A stretch of 64,000 nt of DNA from Amycolatopsis nalaikhensis (GTDB taxonomy: Bacteria; Actinomycetota; Actinomycetes; Mycobacteriales; Pseudonocardiaceae). Of the stretch, positions 27,115 through 34,725 are shown one piece after another. The notes under the pieces were generated by a model, which was given only the letters and a program-made list of their open reading frames with translations, was not told where the DNA came from and ran no database searches. The first letter of the stretch is position 1. Each line of letters starts with the position of its first letter. The DNA lies in NCBI RefSeq assembly GCF_030264295.1, contig NZ_CP127173.1, positions 379,501 to 443,500 on the forward strand, given 5' to 3'. Position numbers and translations under genes: made by a program.

Positions 27115-27470
27115 GGTAGCCTCATTTCTCCGGATTCGTTATCGGTGATTGCCCCCGCAAGATCACAAATGGTAGACGGTGATCGCCGCTTCCGCCGTTC
27201 TTTGTCACGATCCGCCAAATCCGGCGACGGCCCTGCGCGAATCCGGACAAGAACGTTCGCGGCCTCACCCGGGCGGGACCGGAAGCCTTGTTCCGTACTG
27301 AACTGGCGAGTAGCCTCGATTTCGGCAGATGGACCTCCACCTCGCACGTCGGTGAATCGCGTCCCGCCGCTCGGGGCAATGGGGCCAGGCGAACGCGATG
27401 GGGGATCAACGGCGGCGAGAAATCGATCAGCCAAAGCCGAGACTGAACTGAATCAAAGGAGATGACAGGT
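27115..27470. promoter_or_regulatory. Gene-free divergent region between the RCC1-like and secreted-protein genes
   Basis: No ORF with coding character is supported in these 356 bases. It must hold both promoters. A segment CCGGACAAGAA (about 27244-27254) followed by CGCGG resembles one upstream of the mce operon (15745-15755), a weak hint of shared control. A clear AAAGGAG site precedes the ATG at 27471. Confidence 0.4.
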
Positions 27471-28109
27471 ATGTCCCGACTCAGCAGGCTGTCCGCCGGT
27501 ATCGCCACCACCGCCACCGCGATCGGCGCCATCGCGGTGCTCACCGCGGGCACCGCGGCCGCCGCCACCGTCACCTACTCCGCCGGCGGGACCGCCGGGA
27601 TCACCTACAACTGCACCTTCCCCGGCATCTCGCCGCAGCCGGTCGCGATCACCGCGCACCTGGACGCGCCGGACGTCGTCGCGGCGGGCTCCACCGTCAC
27701 CCCGGCCAACGTGGGCGGCACGGCGTCGATCACCGCCGCCGTGCACTCGCTGCTGACCGCGGTCGGCTACGACGGCATCCGGGGTGTGGCGACCGTGCCG
27801 GTCACGGCGTCCGCGGGCACGCTGTCGCAGCCGGCGGCCACCGGGCTGAACATCCCGGAGGTGATCTACCCGCCGACCGGGCCGATCACGGTGAACATCT
27901 CGCAGGTCGCGACGTCCAGCGTCCCGGACTGGACCGCGCCGGCCACCGCGGGCTCGGCCACGCTGTCGCTGACGAGCTCGCTGTCGGCGAACCTGGAGTT
28001 CCACAAGAAGTCCACCGGCGTCTGGGCGCCGTGGACGATGAACTGCACCCTCAAGGTGACCAGCCCGGCGCAGAACACCGCGTTCAGCCCGAGCATCACC
28101 GTTTCCTGA
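27471..28109 (+). CDS. Secreted DUF6801-like protein of unknown function
   Basis: 212 residues with signal peptide (AGIATTATAIGAIAVLTAGTAAA). The mature protein is beta-rich and has one cysteine near each end (ITYNCTFPG and WTMNCTLKV), a pattern seen in DUF6801-like secreted actinobacterial proteins. Start chosen at 27471 because AAAGGAG is well spaced; an upstream in-frame ATG at 27462 overlaps that site. A strong hairpin follows the stop. Function unknown; it and the next gene look like relatives. Confidence 0.75.
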   Translation: MSRLSRLSAGIATTATAIGAIAVLTAGTAAAATVTYSAGGTAGITYNCTFPGISPQPVAITAHLDAPDVVAAGSTVTPANVGGTASITAAVHSLLTAVGYDGIRGVATVPVTASAGTLSQPAATGLNIPEVIYPPTGPITVNISQVATSSVPDWTAPATAGSATLSLTSSLSANLEFHKKSTGVWAPWTMNCTLKVTSPAQNTAFSPSITVS

Positions 28110-28111
28110 CC

Positions 28112-28154
28112 GGGATTCCCGGTGCGGGTGCCTCCGGGCCCGCACCGGGATCCC
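28112..28154 (+). terminator. Hairpin after the DUF6801-like gene
   Basis: Arms at 28112-28128 and 28139-28154 (GGGATTCCCGGTGCGGG against CCCGCACCGGGATCCC, one bulge) start two bases after the stop. No U-tract; the next gene begins 35 bases downstream, so partial read-through is likely. Confidence 0.6.
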
Positions 28155-28188
28155 CCGTCCCGCTTCCGCACGCACCCCAGGGAACCCG

Positions 28189-29610
28189 ATGCCCCGTCGA
28201 GTCCGGCCCCGCTCCGTCACGGTGACCGCGCTGGCGGCCGCCGGCCTCCTGTCCGCGGCGAATGGCGCGCTGACCGGCGTCGGTTCGGCCGCGCCGGCCC
28301 CCGCGGTCCCGCCGGACACGAAGGCGGCGGCGTCGGTCTCGGTGACCTGCCCCTTCGCCGATCCGCTCGGCCCGCGGCAGCTGACCGTCGAGACGTCGGC
28401 GACGCTGCCCGCCCAGGCGAAAACCGGGGCCGCGGCGACGATCCGCGAGTTCTCCGCGAAGCTGACACTCCCCCGCGACGTCGCGCTTTCCCTGGTTCCC
28501 GACGGCGGGTCGCTCCAAGGCGGCGTGAAGACGGCCATCGCCGTGCACCAGAGCGACCGCGCGGACACGGTCCCGGTCGCGCTGACGGTGGCGCCCACGG
28601 CGCTGCCGGAGACCGGCGACGTCACCCTCACCGCGACCGGCGCGGTGCCGGACATCGCGATCAACACCGTCGGCCCGGTCACCCTCGATGTCACCGCCCC
28701 GGCGCTCACGCTCGCGGCGGTCCCCGCACCCGACGCGGCGGAAACCCCGGCGGCGCCGCCGATCGCGTGCACCCTCGACGCCGGTCAGCCGGCCACGCTG
28801 GGCAAGATCCTGGTCCTGCCCAAGACCGTGCCGGGCAAGGAAGCGAAGCCGAAGCCGGGCCCGGGCGGGGTGACCGCGCAGGAGGCGCTGGCCGACCCGC
28901 TCGAACTGCCGCCGACGCCGCTGGGCCTGGTCAGCGTCCTGACGAAGTCGACCGTGGCCAAGCTGGGCGCCGAGGTCGTCAGCGACCCCGCGTTCCTGAT
29001 CAACGGGCTGTTCATCCTGACGGTCGACTCGGAGACGTTCGAGATCATCGACCGCCGCGTGACCGGGTCGACGCTGTTCAAGCCGGCGACCACGACGTTC
29101 CTCGGGTTCGGGTTCGTGCCGGTGACCGCGACGGTCGAGTTCCTGCCCCTCGACTACCGCGACAGCAAGGTCATCGAGATCAGCGGCTCGCTGTACGACA
29201 CGCCCGAAGGCGAGACGTACCTGCGCACGAGCTTGACGGTGATGGCCCGGCTGAGCGACGCGAAGGTCAACGGCGTCCCGCTCGACCTCGGCCCCGACTG
29301 CGTGACGGCGAAGCCGGTGTCCCTCGAGCTGAGCGGCCCGTACGACCCGTTCAGCGTCGGGCACATCCGCACCGACCCGGAGAAGGGCTTCGAGCTGCCC
29401 GCGTTCCGCGGGTGCGGCGCCGGGGGCCAGCGGCTGAGCCCGCTGCTGACCGGCATGGGCTCGGGCGGCGGCAACCAGGCGTTCGTCGACACCTACAACC
29501 TGGTGCCGTGCACCGAACCGGACCACACGCAGTGCCCGCCGGGCTCCGACCCGCCGGTGCCAGGCTCGGCGGCCGCCGCGGCGAAGAAGGCGGTCAAGAA
29601 ACCGAACTGA
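28189..29610 (+). CDS. Large secreted DUF6801-like protein
   Basis: 473 residues: signal peptide (VTVTALAAAGLLSAANGALT), an N-terminal DUF6801-like domain (SVTCPFADPLGPRQLTVE ... GPVTLDVTAPALTL), a Pro/Ala linker, and a second half with a lipid-binding-like beta pattern (FLGFGFVPVTATVEFLPLDY). Several cysteines (IACTL, PDCVT, FRGCGAG, LVPCTEPD) suggest disulfides. The C-terminus is basic and Ala/Lys-rich (AAAAAKKAVKKPN). No enzyme motif recognised. The N-terminal half is similar in layout to the preceding gene product, so these may be paralogues. Confidence 0.75.
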   Translation: MPRRVRPRSVTVTALAAAGLLSAANGALTGVGSAAPAPAVPPDTKAAASVSVTCPFADPLGPRQLTVETSATLPAQAKTGAAATIREFSAKLTLPRDVALSLVPDGGSLQGGVKTAIAVHQSDRADTVPVALTVAPTALPETGDVTLTATGAVPDIAINTVGPVTLDVTAPALTLAAVPAPDAAETPAAPPIACTLDAGQPATLGKILVLPKTVPGKEAKPKPGPGGVTAQEALADPLELPPTPLGLVSVLTKSTVAKLGAEVVSDPAFLINGLFILTVDSETFEIIDRRVTGSTLFKPATTTFLGFGFVPVTATVEFLPLDYRDSKVIEISGSLYDTPEGETYLRTSLTVMARLSDAKVNGVPLDLGPDCVTAKPVSLELSGPYDPFSVGHIRTDPEKGFELPAFRGCGAGGQRLSPLLTGMGSGGGNQAFVDTYNLVPCTEPDHTQCPPGSDPPVPGSAAAAAKKAVKKPN

Positions 29611-29766
29611 GGGGGAGCACGACGAAGGTGCGAGCGGCCGTCGCGGCGGCCCTGCGGTACTCGGGTACCGGTGCACGTTTCCGGGGATCCCGGCGCTGAT
29701 GGCTCGCTGACCTTCCCCGAGACGGCGGCGGTTCCAGCCGGACGTGCCGATCGACGGCGTCCCGAC

Positions 29767-31044
29767 CTAGCTGGGCGTCCACTGTGGACGCGAACCACCC
29801 GACCGCGGCGAGGGCAGCAGCTCGCTCACCGGGTACCGCAACGGCAACGGAGCCGCCCCCGCGCGCAGTGCCAGCTCCATCTCGAAGCGCGCCGCCGGGT
29901 CGCGGAGGCTCTCGCCGAAGGTCGCCTGCAGCTGGCGCATGCGGTACCGGACCGTCTGCGGGTGGACGCCCAGGCGCTCCGCGATCTCCACCACGTTGCC
30001 CTGGCTGTCCAGCCACGCCCGCAGCGTCTCCAGCAGCCGTTCCTGCTGCTTGCCCGTCATGTCGGCCAGCGGCGCGAACAACCGGTGCCGCAGCGTGCCG
30101 ACCAGGCCCGTGTCCGAGTTGACCAGCAGTGTCGCCAGGTGCTCCTCGGCCCGCAGCACCGGCCGCGGCGTCAGCACCCCGCGCTCGGCCAGCTGCAGCG
30201 CGTTCCGGGCCCAGCGCAGCGAATCCGCCACCGAAGCCAGCGGGACGCACGGGCCGATCGACAACCGGCAGTCCGGCAGCGCCACCTGCAGCGTCGCCAA
30301 GCGGGCGCCGCCGAGCTCGCCGGGGACCACCAGTTTCGGGTCGGGCGTGTCCAGCTCGGCGAGGATGTCGGCGTCGAGACCCGCGTGGCGGCGGGCCGGG
30401 GCGACACCGTCGGCCGGGCAGACCGCCACCGGGGTCGCCTCCGTCGGCACCGGCCAGCCGATCAGCTGGGCCAGCTCCGCGATCGCCTTGGGCGACGCCG
30501 GCGGCGTCTCGAGGATCAGGTGCAGCAGCTTGCGGCGCCACGTGTCGAGCGCTCCCGCCGTGCGCGCCTTCGCCTCCAGGTACCCGTCGAGCGCGACCGA
30601 GGCGAGCTCGTCCATGAACGCCAGCATCGCGTCGGCCAGCTGGGACATCACCGCCGACGAGAGCCCGCTTCTCCGCCCCACGCGCATGATCCGCCGCCAC
30701 GAGACGCGCGCGCCCACGCGGTACGCCGACTGCAGCGTGTCGAGGCTGCGGCCTTCGCGCATTTCGTTCTGCCCCAGGCGGTGGTGCACCTCGTGGGACT
30801 GCTCCTTCGACACCGTCGGGTCGGCGATCTGCGCGACGAACAGCGTGATCGCGTACTCGACGCCGGCCCGGATCGACTTGCCGTACGGCCCGTCGAGCGG
30901 ACGCGCGTAGGCCGGGATGGTCGCGCGGATCTCGTCGACGATCTCGGCCGCGAGGCTGGCCAGTTCGGGGCGCAGGATGTCGGCGAGCTTGCGGGGCAGG
31001 GCGGCGGGCGGGGCGGCGTGTTCGAATCCGCGCTCCACCGACAT
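29767..31044 (-). CDS. PucR/CdaR-family transcriptional regulator
   Basis: 425 residues. The N-terminal half is a helical sensory domain (LADILRPELASLAAEIVDEI ... LGQNEMREGRSLDTLQSAYRVG). A GGDEF-like middle region follows, and then the PucR C-terminal helix-turn-helix (LDSQGNVVEIAERLGVHPQTVRYRMRQLQ). Start ATG 31044 has a GAAGGAG site; the frame extends to 31128 without one. Genes of this type are often near mce or lipid-uptake loci and respond to a small molecule. It converges on the secreted protein gene. Confidence 0.88.
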   Translation of the reverse strand: MSVERGFEHAAPPAALPRKLADILRPELASLAAEIVDEIRATIPAYARPLDGPYGKSIRAGVEYAITLFVAQIADPTVSKEQSHEVHHRLGQNEMREGRSLDTLQSAYRVGARVSWRRIMRVGRRSGLSSAVMSQLADAMLAFMDELASVALDGYLEAKARTAGALDTWRRKLLHLILETPPASPKAIAELAQLIGWPVPTEATPVAVCPADGVAPARRHAGLDADILAELDTPDPKLVVPGELGGARLATLQVALPDCRLSIGPCVPLASVADSLRWARNALQLAERGVLTPRPVLRAEEHLATLLVNSDTGLVGTLRHRLFAPLADMTGKQQERLLETLRAWLDSQGNVVEIAERLGVHPQTVRYRMRQLQATFGESLRDPAARFEMELALRAGAAPLPLRYPVSELLPSPRSGGSRPQWTPS

Positions 31045-31350
31045 CGCAGCTCCTTCGCTCCGCCCCGGGACCCCGGCACCGCACAGCGACCGGGCACCCC
31101 GCACCTGAAGCGGGGTGACAACGGACACATCGAAAAAGTAGCCCCGAACGTGTCACCCCTTCGAAGGGAAACCGATTTCTTGTCAGGTTTGTGACAAGTT
31201 CACCAGGCCGGGCTGCGCTTGGCTGACAAGTACCCCGCCGTTTGCCCGTGCACATGCGTACGAAGGGACGAAGGCTTCAACGAGCCTCCCGCGCGGCGGT
31301 TACCGGTATTCGCTTGTATCATGTGCTTGATACAAGCGAGGAGGTCCGGC
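31045..31350. promoter_or_regulatory. Gene-free divergent control region with several inverted repeats
   Basis: 306 bases between the PucR-type gene and the membrane protein gene. It contains GGGGTGACA (31112-31120) facing TGTCACCCC (31151-31159), CTTGTCA-N6-TGACAAG (31179-31198), and the 30-base operator described separately at 31310-31339. The first two are plausible sites for the PucR-type regulator; they are visible in sequence but unassigned. Confidence 0.55.
31310..31339. promoter_or_regulatory. Perfect 12-base inverted repeat, operator of the YtrA-type regulator
   Basis: TCGCTTGTATCA (31310-31321), 6-base spacer, TGATACAAGCGA (31328-31339). It ends directly before the GAGG ribosome site and 12 bases before the ATG at 31351. 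The AT-rich core contrasts with the surrounding DNA. It is the expected site for the GntR/YtrA repressor encoded second in this operon, giving autoregulation. Confidence 0.8.
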
Positions 31351-32046
31351 ATGGCATGGGACAACGTGCTCGGGGTGGCGCTCCTGACGGGGCTGATCGG
31401 CTTGGCGATCCTGATCGTGCTCTGGCCGGGCGCGAAACACGGTAAGCGCTTGCTCGAACGCTGGGGCGTGCCTGATCCGGACGACGCCGAGATCGCGCTC
31501 GCCGTCCACTACCTCAAGCGGCGACGGCTCTGGTACCCGTGGCTGTTCCTGGCGATCCCGCCGGCGCTGGGCGACACGACCGCGGGCACGATCGTCACGA
31601 CGGTGCTGCTCGGCGGCCTGATCGCCGAACTGCTGGCGCAACGGCCGTCCCGCGGCCCGCGCCGCGAAGCCGTCCTCACCCGCCGGACGCTGCTCGACCT
31701 CGTTCCGGCCTGGGCGCTGGTGCTGAGCGGGCTGGCCGTCGCCGGTTCGCTGGTGAGCCTCGCCTTGACCGGCCGCTGGACGCTGCTGGCCGTGTCGGCG
31801 GGCGCCGCCGTCGTTTCGTGGGCGATCGCGCTGCTGGCGCTGCGGCGCCCGGCGGTCGGCGAGCCGCGTGCGGACCTGGCGTTGCGCCGCCGCAGTGCGC
31901 GGGTGGCGATCGGGCTGGGCATCGCGACCTGCGCCGCGATCGGCGGGCCGGTGCAGAACCTCGGCTCGTTCCTGGCCGTGGCGGCCGGGGTGGCGGCGTT
32001 CCTGGCGGTCGTCGCCCCGATCCGGCGGCAACCGGCGTCGGCGTGA
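31351..32046 (+). CDS. Membrane protein partnered with a YtrA-type regulator
   Basis: 231 residues with about six transmembrane segments (VLGVALLTGLIGLAILIVLW, then YPWLFLAIPPALGD, LVPAWALVLSGLAVAGS and three more). No transporter signature seen. It is translated together with the downstream GntR gene (GTGA overlap), the usual layout in which a YtrA-family regulator follows or precedes the membrane protein it controls. Start set by AGGAGG just upstream. Function unknown. Confidence 0.75.
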   Translation: MAWDNVLGVALLTGLIGLAILIVLWPGAKHGKRLLERWGVPDPDDAEIALAVHYLKRRRLWYPWLFLAIPPALGDTTAGTIVTTVLLGGLIAELLAQRPSRGPRREAVLTRRTLLDLVPAWALVLSGLAVAGSLVSLALTGRWTLLAVSAGAAVVSWAIALLALRRPAVGEPRADLALRRRSARVAIGLGIATCAAIGGPVQNLGSFLAVAAGVAAFLAVVAPIRRQPASA

Positions 32047-32402
32047 AGATCGTCGTCGACACCGAAAACGGCGTCGCGCCCTGGCGGCAGGTGCACGACC
32101 AGATCGTCCGCGCGGCGACGGCGGGCGCTCTGCCCGAGGGGACGCGGCTGCCGCCGATCCGCCAGCTGGCGCGCGACCTCGGGCTGGCGTCGGGCACGGT
32201 GGCGCGGGCGTACCGCGAGCTGGAGGCGGCGGGCTGGGTGGCGACGGCCCGCGCCCGCGGCACGGTCGTCACGATCCCGCCGACCCGCCCGGACCCGACG
32301 GCCGTGCTCCGCTCCGCCGCGACGTCCTACGCGACCCAGGCCCGCGACCTCGGCACCGACCTGGACACGGCCCTGGAGGCGGTCCGCGCGGCCTGGTCGT
32401 GA
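32043..32402 (+). CDS. GntR-family transcriptional regulator, YtrA subfamily
   Basis: 119 residues: an N-terminal winged helix (PWRQVHDQIVRAATAGALPEGTRLPPIRQLARDLG) with the GntR recognition helix (ASGTVARAYRELEAAGWV), and only a short C-terminal dimerisation region, which is what defines the YtrA type. It overlaps the membrane protein gene by GTGA. It should bind the 31310-31339 operator and repress its own operon. Its TGA stop lies inside the left arm of the family D hairpin that the IS element interrupts. Confidence 0.9.
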   Translation: MKIVVDTENGVAPWRQVHDQIVRAATAGALPEGTRLPPIRQLARDLGLASGTVARAYRELEAAGWVATARARGTVVTIPPTRPDPTAVLRSAATSYATQARDLGTDLDTALEAVRAAWS

Positions 32403-32421
32403 GTGTTCAGGGCGGTTCTAA
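32397..32421. repeat. Left half of a family D hairpin interrupted by the IS element
   Basis: TCGTGAGTGTTCAGGGCGG... runs up to the IS left end and finishes CTAA. Its reverse complement matches 33848-33872 with one mismatch. It includes the stop codon of the GntR gene. Confidence 0.85.
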
Positions 32422-33786
32422 TACTCCAGCTGTAGTTCGTGATCGGGTGCTGGGTTTTCGTGTCGTCGCTGGTAGTGGCTTTGCCGGGCGTGATGTTGGT
32501 GTCGTCGGCGCCAGGTGGACCAGGCCAGGATGTCGGCGACGCGGCGGGCTGGCTTGAGGATGAGCTGGGCGTAGAGGTGCCTGATCTCGTTGCGTGTCAA
32601 CGGGATCAGGCCCTCATGCGGTTTTGTGTGGCGGGCATGGGCGGCGGCGATGGCGAGGAAGGCGTGGGCCAGCATGACCAGCGTGGTCCAGCGATACCAG
32701 GAGGTCCAGGTGCGGACCTGGTGCTCGTCCAGGCCGGTGAGTTCTTTGCCGGTCTGGAAGGTTTCCTCGATCGTCCAGCGACGCCCGGCAACGCGGGCGA
32801 GCTTGGCCAGCGAGACGCGGCGGGGGCTGTAACAGCGGTAGAACGCAGTCTCCCCGGTGCGCCGGTTGCGGCGCATCAGGATCCAGTGATAACCGGTGGT
32901 GCCCGCGGGGTGCAGCCGGATGCGGGCCCACAGGTAGTAGCGCCGGCCTTTCGCGCCCGCTCCGGCGGAGAGCTTCTGCCAGGCCCGTTTCGGCAGCGCG
33001 GCCGCCCGCTCATCAGCTCGCACGCTCTGCCTGCCGGGCCCGGGAATGCGATGGTCGCAGGCCACGGCCAGCACATAGGCCTGTCCGCGTTGTTCGAGCG
33101 GATCACGCAGGCCGGCAGCGTCTTTGCCGTAAGCCTCGTCCCCGGTCACCCACCCCACCCGCACGCCCGCGTCCAGCGCCCGGGTGATCATGGCCAACGC
33201 GAGCCGGGATTTCGTGGTGAACCGGGTCCCGGCGGGCACTCCGGCCCGGTCCCGGCGCCGGGGGTCCTCGGCCCAGCTTTCAGGCAGGTAGAGCTGCACG
33301 GTCGATGAACGTATGCCCGGCCGGGGTGGAATACGTCAGGAACACCGACATCTGCGAGTTCTCGATCCGGCCCGCCGTGCCCGTATACTGCCGCTGGACT
33401 CCGACCGACTCGGTGCCCTTCTTCAGGTCGCCGGTCTCGTCGATGACCAGCATCGCATCCTGATCACCCAGCTGCTCGACCACGACCTCGCGCAGGTCGT
33501 CACGAACCCCGTCCACGTCCCAGCTCGCGCGCGAGAGCAGGTTCTGCATCCCATGCGGGGTCGTGTCCCCGACAGCCTCGGCGATGGTCCAGCAGTTCAC
33601 CCGAACCAGCCCGGCCAGCAGCCCCTGCACGAACCGCCCCGCGCGGCGACGCGACTCCACCCGCGCGAACCGGTGCCCCACCCGCACGAACATCTCACCC
33701 AGCAGCGACTGCCACCCCGCAGGGTCTACGCTGGCAGCCGCGGCCACCACATGATCTTGAGTTGTCTTCACAAACACCATGATCAC
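32418..33786 (-). pseudogene. IS701-family DDE transposase, frameshifted
   Basis: Two overlapping reading frames (33786 to 33280, then 33299 to 32418) together make a 455-residue transposase. First aspartate in MLVIDETGDLKKG, second in VGWVTGDEAYGKD, glutamate in WTIEETFQTGKEL. The break is at the conserved FIDR-x-LYLPESW motif: one extra base at 33297 (after the Arg codon) puts the rest out of frame; removing it gives FIDRQLYLPESW. So it is probably inactive, unless frameshifting is programmed or the base is an error. The last Tyr codon and the TAG stop are provided by the flanking target DNA (32418-32423). Confidence 0.85.
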
Positions 33787-33847
33787 GTGGTGGCCGCACC
33801 CATCTCACCGGCCCCCTCCAGCAAGATCACGAACTACAGCTGGAGTA
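32422..33847 (-). mobile_element. IS701-family insertion sequence with 23-base perfect terminal inverted repeats
   Basis: 1426-base element. Ends are TACTCCAGCTGTAGTTC... (32422-32444) and its exact complement at 33825-33847. The flanking tetranucleotides are CTAA on the left and TTAG on the right, both fitting the YTAR target of the IS701 family. They are reverse complements rather than direct repeats. The element carries one transposase gene, on the minus strand, split by a frameshift. Family call rests on transposase motifs and the target preference. Confidence 0.88.
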
Positions 33848-33872
33848 TTAGAACCGCCCTAAACACTCACGA
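33848..33872. repeat. Right half of the interrupted family D hairpin
   Basis: TTAGAACCGCCCTAAACACT... complements 32397-32421 with one mismatch. It contains the TAG stop of the arginase-family gene on the minus strand. Confidence 0.85.
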
Positions 33873-34647
33873 GAAGGTGACCCAGCGCGGACAGGACCGG
33901 CTCCAGCACCTCGACCTCGCGGGGCGTGCCCACGCACTCCGTGATGCCCGCGCCGACGACCTCGAACCGCGCCAGGGCCGCCAGTTCCGAGACCAGCCGG
34001 TCGATCGTCCAGCCGCCGGGTTCCGGGTAGTTGAGCCCGGCGAACTCCGACGGGTCCAGCACGTCGAGGTCCACGTGCACGTACAGCCTTTCCACGCCGG
34101 TCAACGCCTCCACCGACTCGACGGCCAGCCCGCGGGCGACCGCCGCCCGCTCCTCCGGGTCGAACACCCGCGTCCCGAGCAAAGCCACGCTGCCGGGCGT
34201 CAACGCCGGATCGGCCGCGAACTCCGGGTCGCCCTCGCCGAACAGGGACCGCAGCACCATCCCGTGGAACGCCCCCGACGGCGACGTTTCGGCGGTGTTC
34301 AGGTCCGCGTGGGCGTCGAACCACGCGACGCCCAGCCCGGGCCCGTACCGGAACCGCGCGACGCCGATCGGGACCAGCTCGACGCCGCAGTCGCCGCCGA
34401 TCGTCAGCACCGGCCCGCCAGGTGCCTCCAACGCCGCCAGCTGCGCCGCCCGGTTCGGGCCCGTCAGCACCGCGCGCGAAAACACCCCACGGTCCACTTC
34501 GGACACCGCGCGGGTCTGGCGGACGTGGTGCACGGGGCGGCCGAGCACGTGCCCGGCCAGCTCGGACAGGGCCACACAGCCGTCGGGCAGGTCGGCCGCG
34601 CGCGGTCCGGCCGCGCCCTGCCGCTGCGGTACCGCGTTGATCAGCAT
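33859..34647 (-). CDS. Arginase/agmatinase-family (ureohydrolase) protein
   Basis: 262 residues with the ureohydrolase metal-binding motifs: GGDCGVEL (in place of the usual GGDHS), AWFDAHADLNT, and VHVDLDVLDPSEFAG. These supply most of the aspartates and the histidine for the Mn2+ pair. The His of the first motif is replaced by Cys, and the usual SFDIDxxD is VDLDVLD. So it is a distant family member whose substrate may not be arginine. Start ATG 34647. The C-terminal residues are encoded by the right arm of the family D hairpin next to the IS element. Confidence 0.82.
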   Translation of the reverse strand: MLINAVPQRQGAAGPRAADLPDGCVALSELAGHVLGRPVHHVRQTRAVSEVDRGVFSRAVLTGPNRAAQLAALEAPGGPVLTIGGDCGVELVPIGVARFRYGPGLGVAWFDAHADLNTAETSPSGAFHGMVLRSLFGEGDPEFAADPALTPGSVALLGTRVFDPEERAAVARGLAVESVEALTGVERLYVHVDLDVLDPSEFAGLNYPEPGGWTIDRLVSELAALARFEVVGAGITECVGTPREVEVLEPVLSALGHLLVSV

Positions 34648-34677
34648 CCGCCGAGGGTATCGCCGCCGCCCGGCCGG

Positions 34678-34721
34678 TCGTGAGTGTTTAGGGCGGTTAG
34701 AACCGCCCTGAACACTCACGA
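34678..34721. repeat. Intact family D hairpin (pyc 3' end)
   Basis: Arms 34678-34698 (TCGTGAGTGTTTAGGGCGG...) and 34701-34721 pair over 21 bases with one G-U, with AG in the loop. It starts four bases after the pyc stop (reading the minus strand) and is nearly the same sequence as the hairpin disrupted by the IS at 32397-33872. Likely the pyc terminator. Confidence 0.85.
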
Positions 34722-34725
34722 CCGG

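Noticed and set aside
27115..27470. Small gene on the minus strand reading toward the RCC1-like gene
   Set aside because: The open frames there lack ribosome sites and codon bias and overlap the expected promoters.
28112..28154. Riboswitch upstream of the large secreted protein gene
   Set aside because: A single GC-rich hairpin just after the preceding stop; a terminator explains it.
34678..34721. Hairpin as a remnant of the nearby IS element
   Set aside because: It lacks the IS ends (TACTCCAGC); it is an intact copy of the repeat that the IS interrupted.
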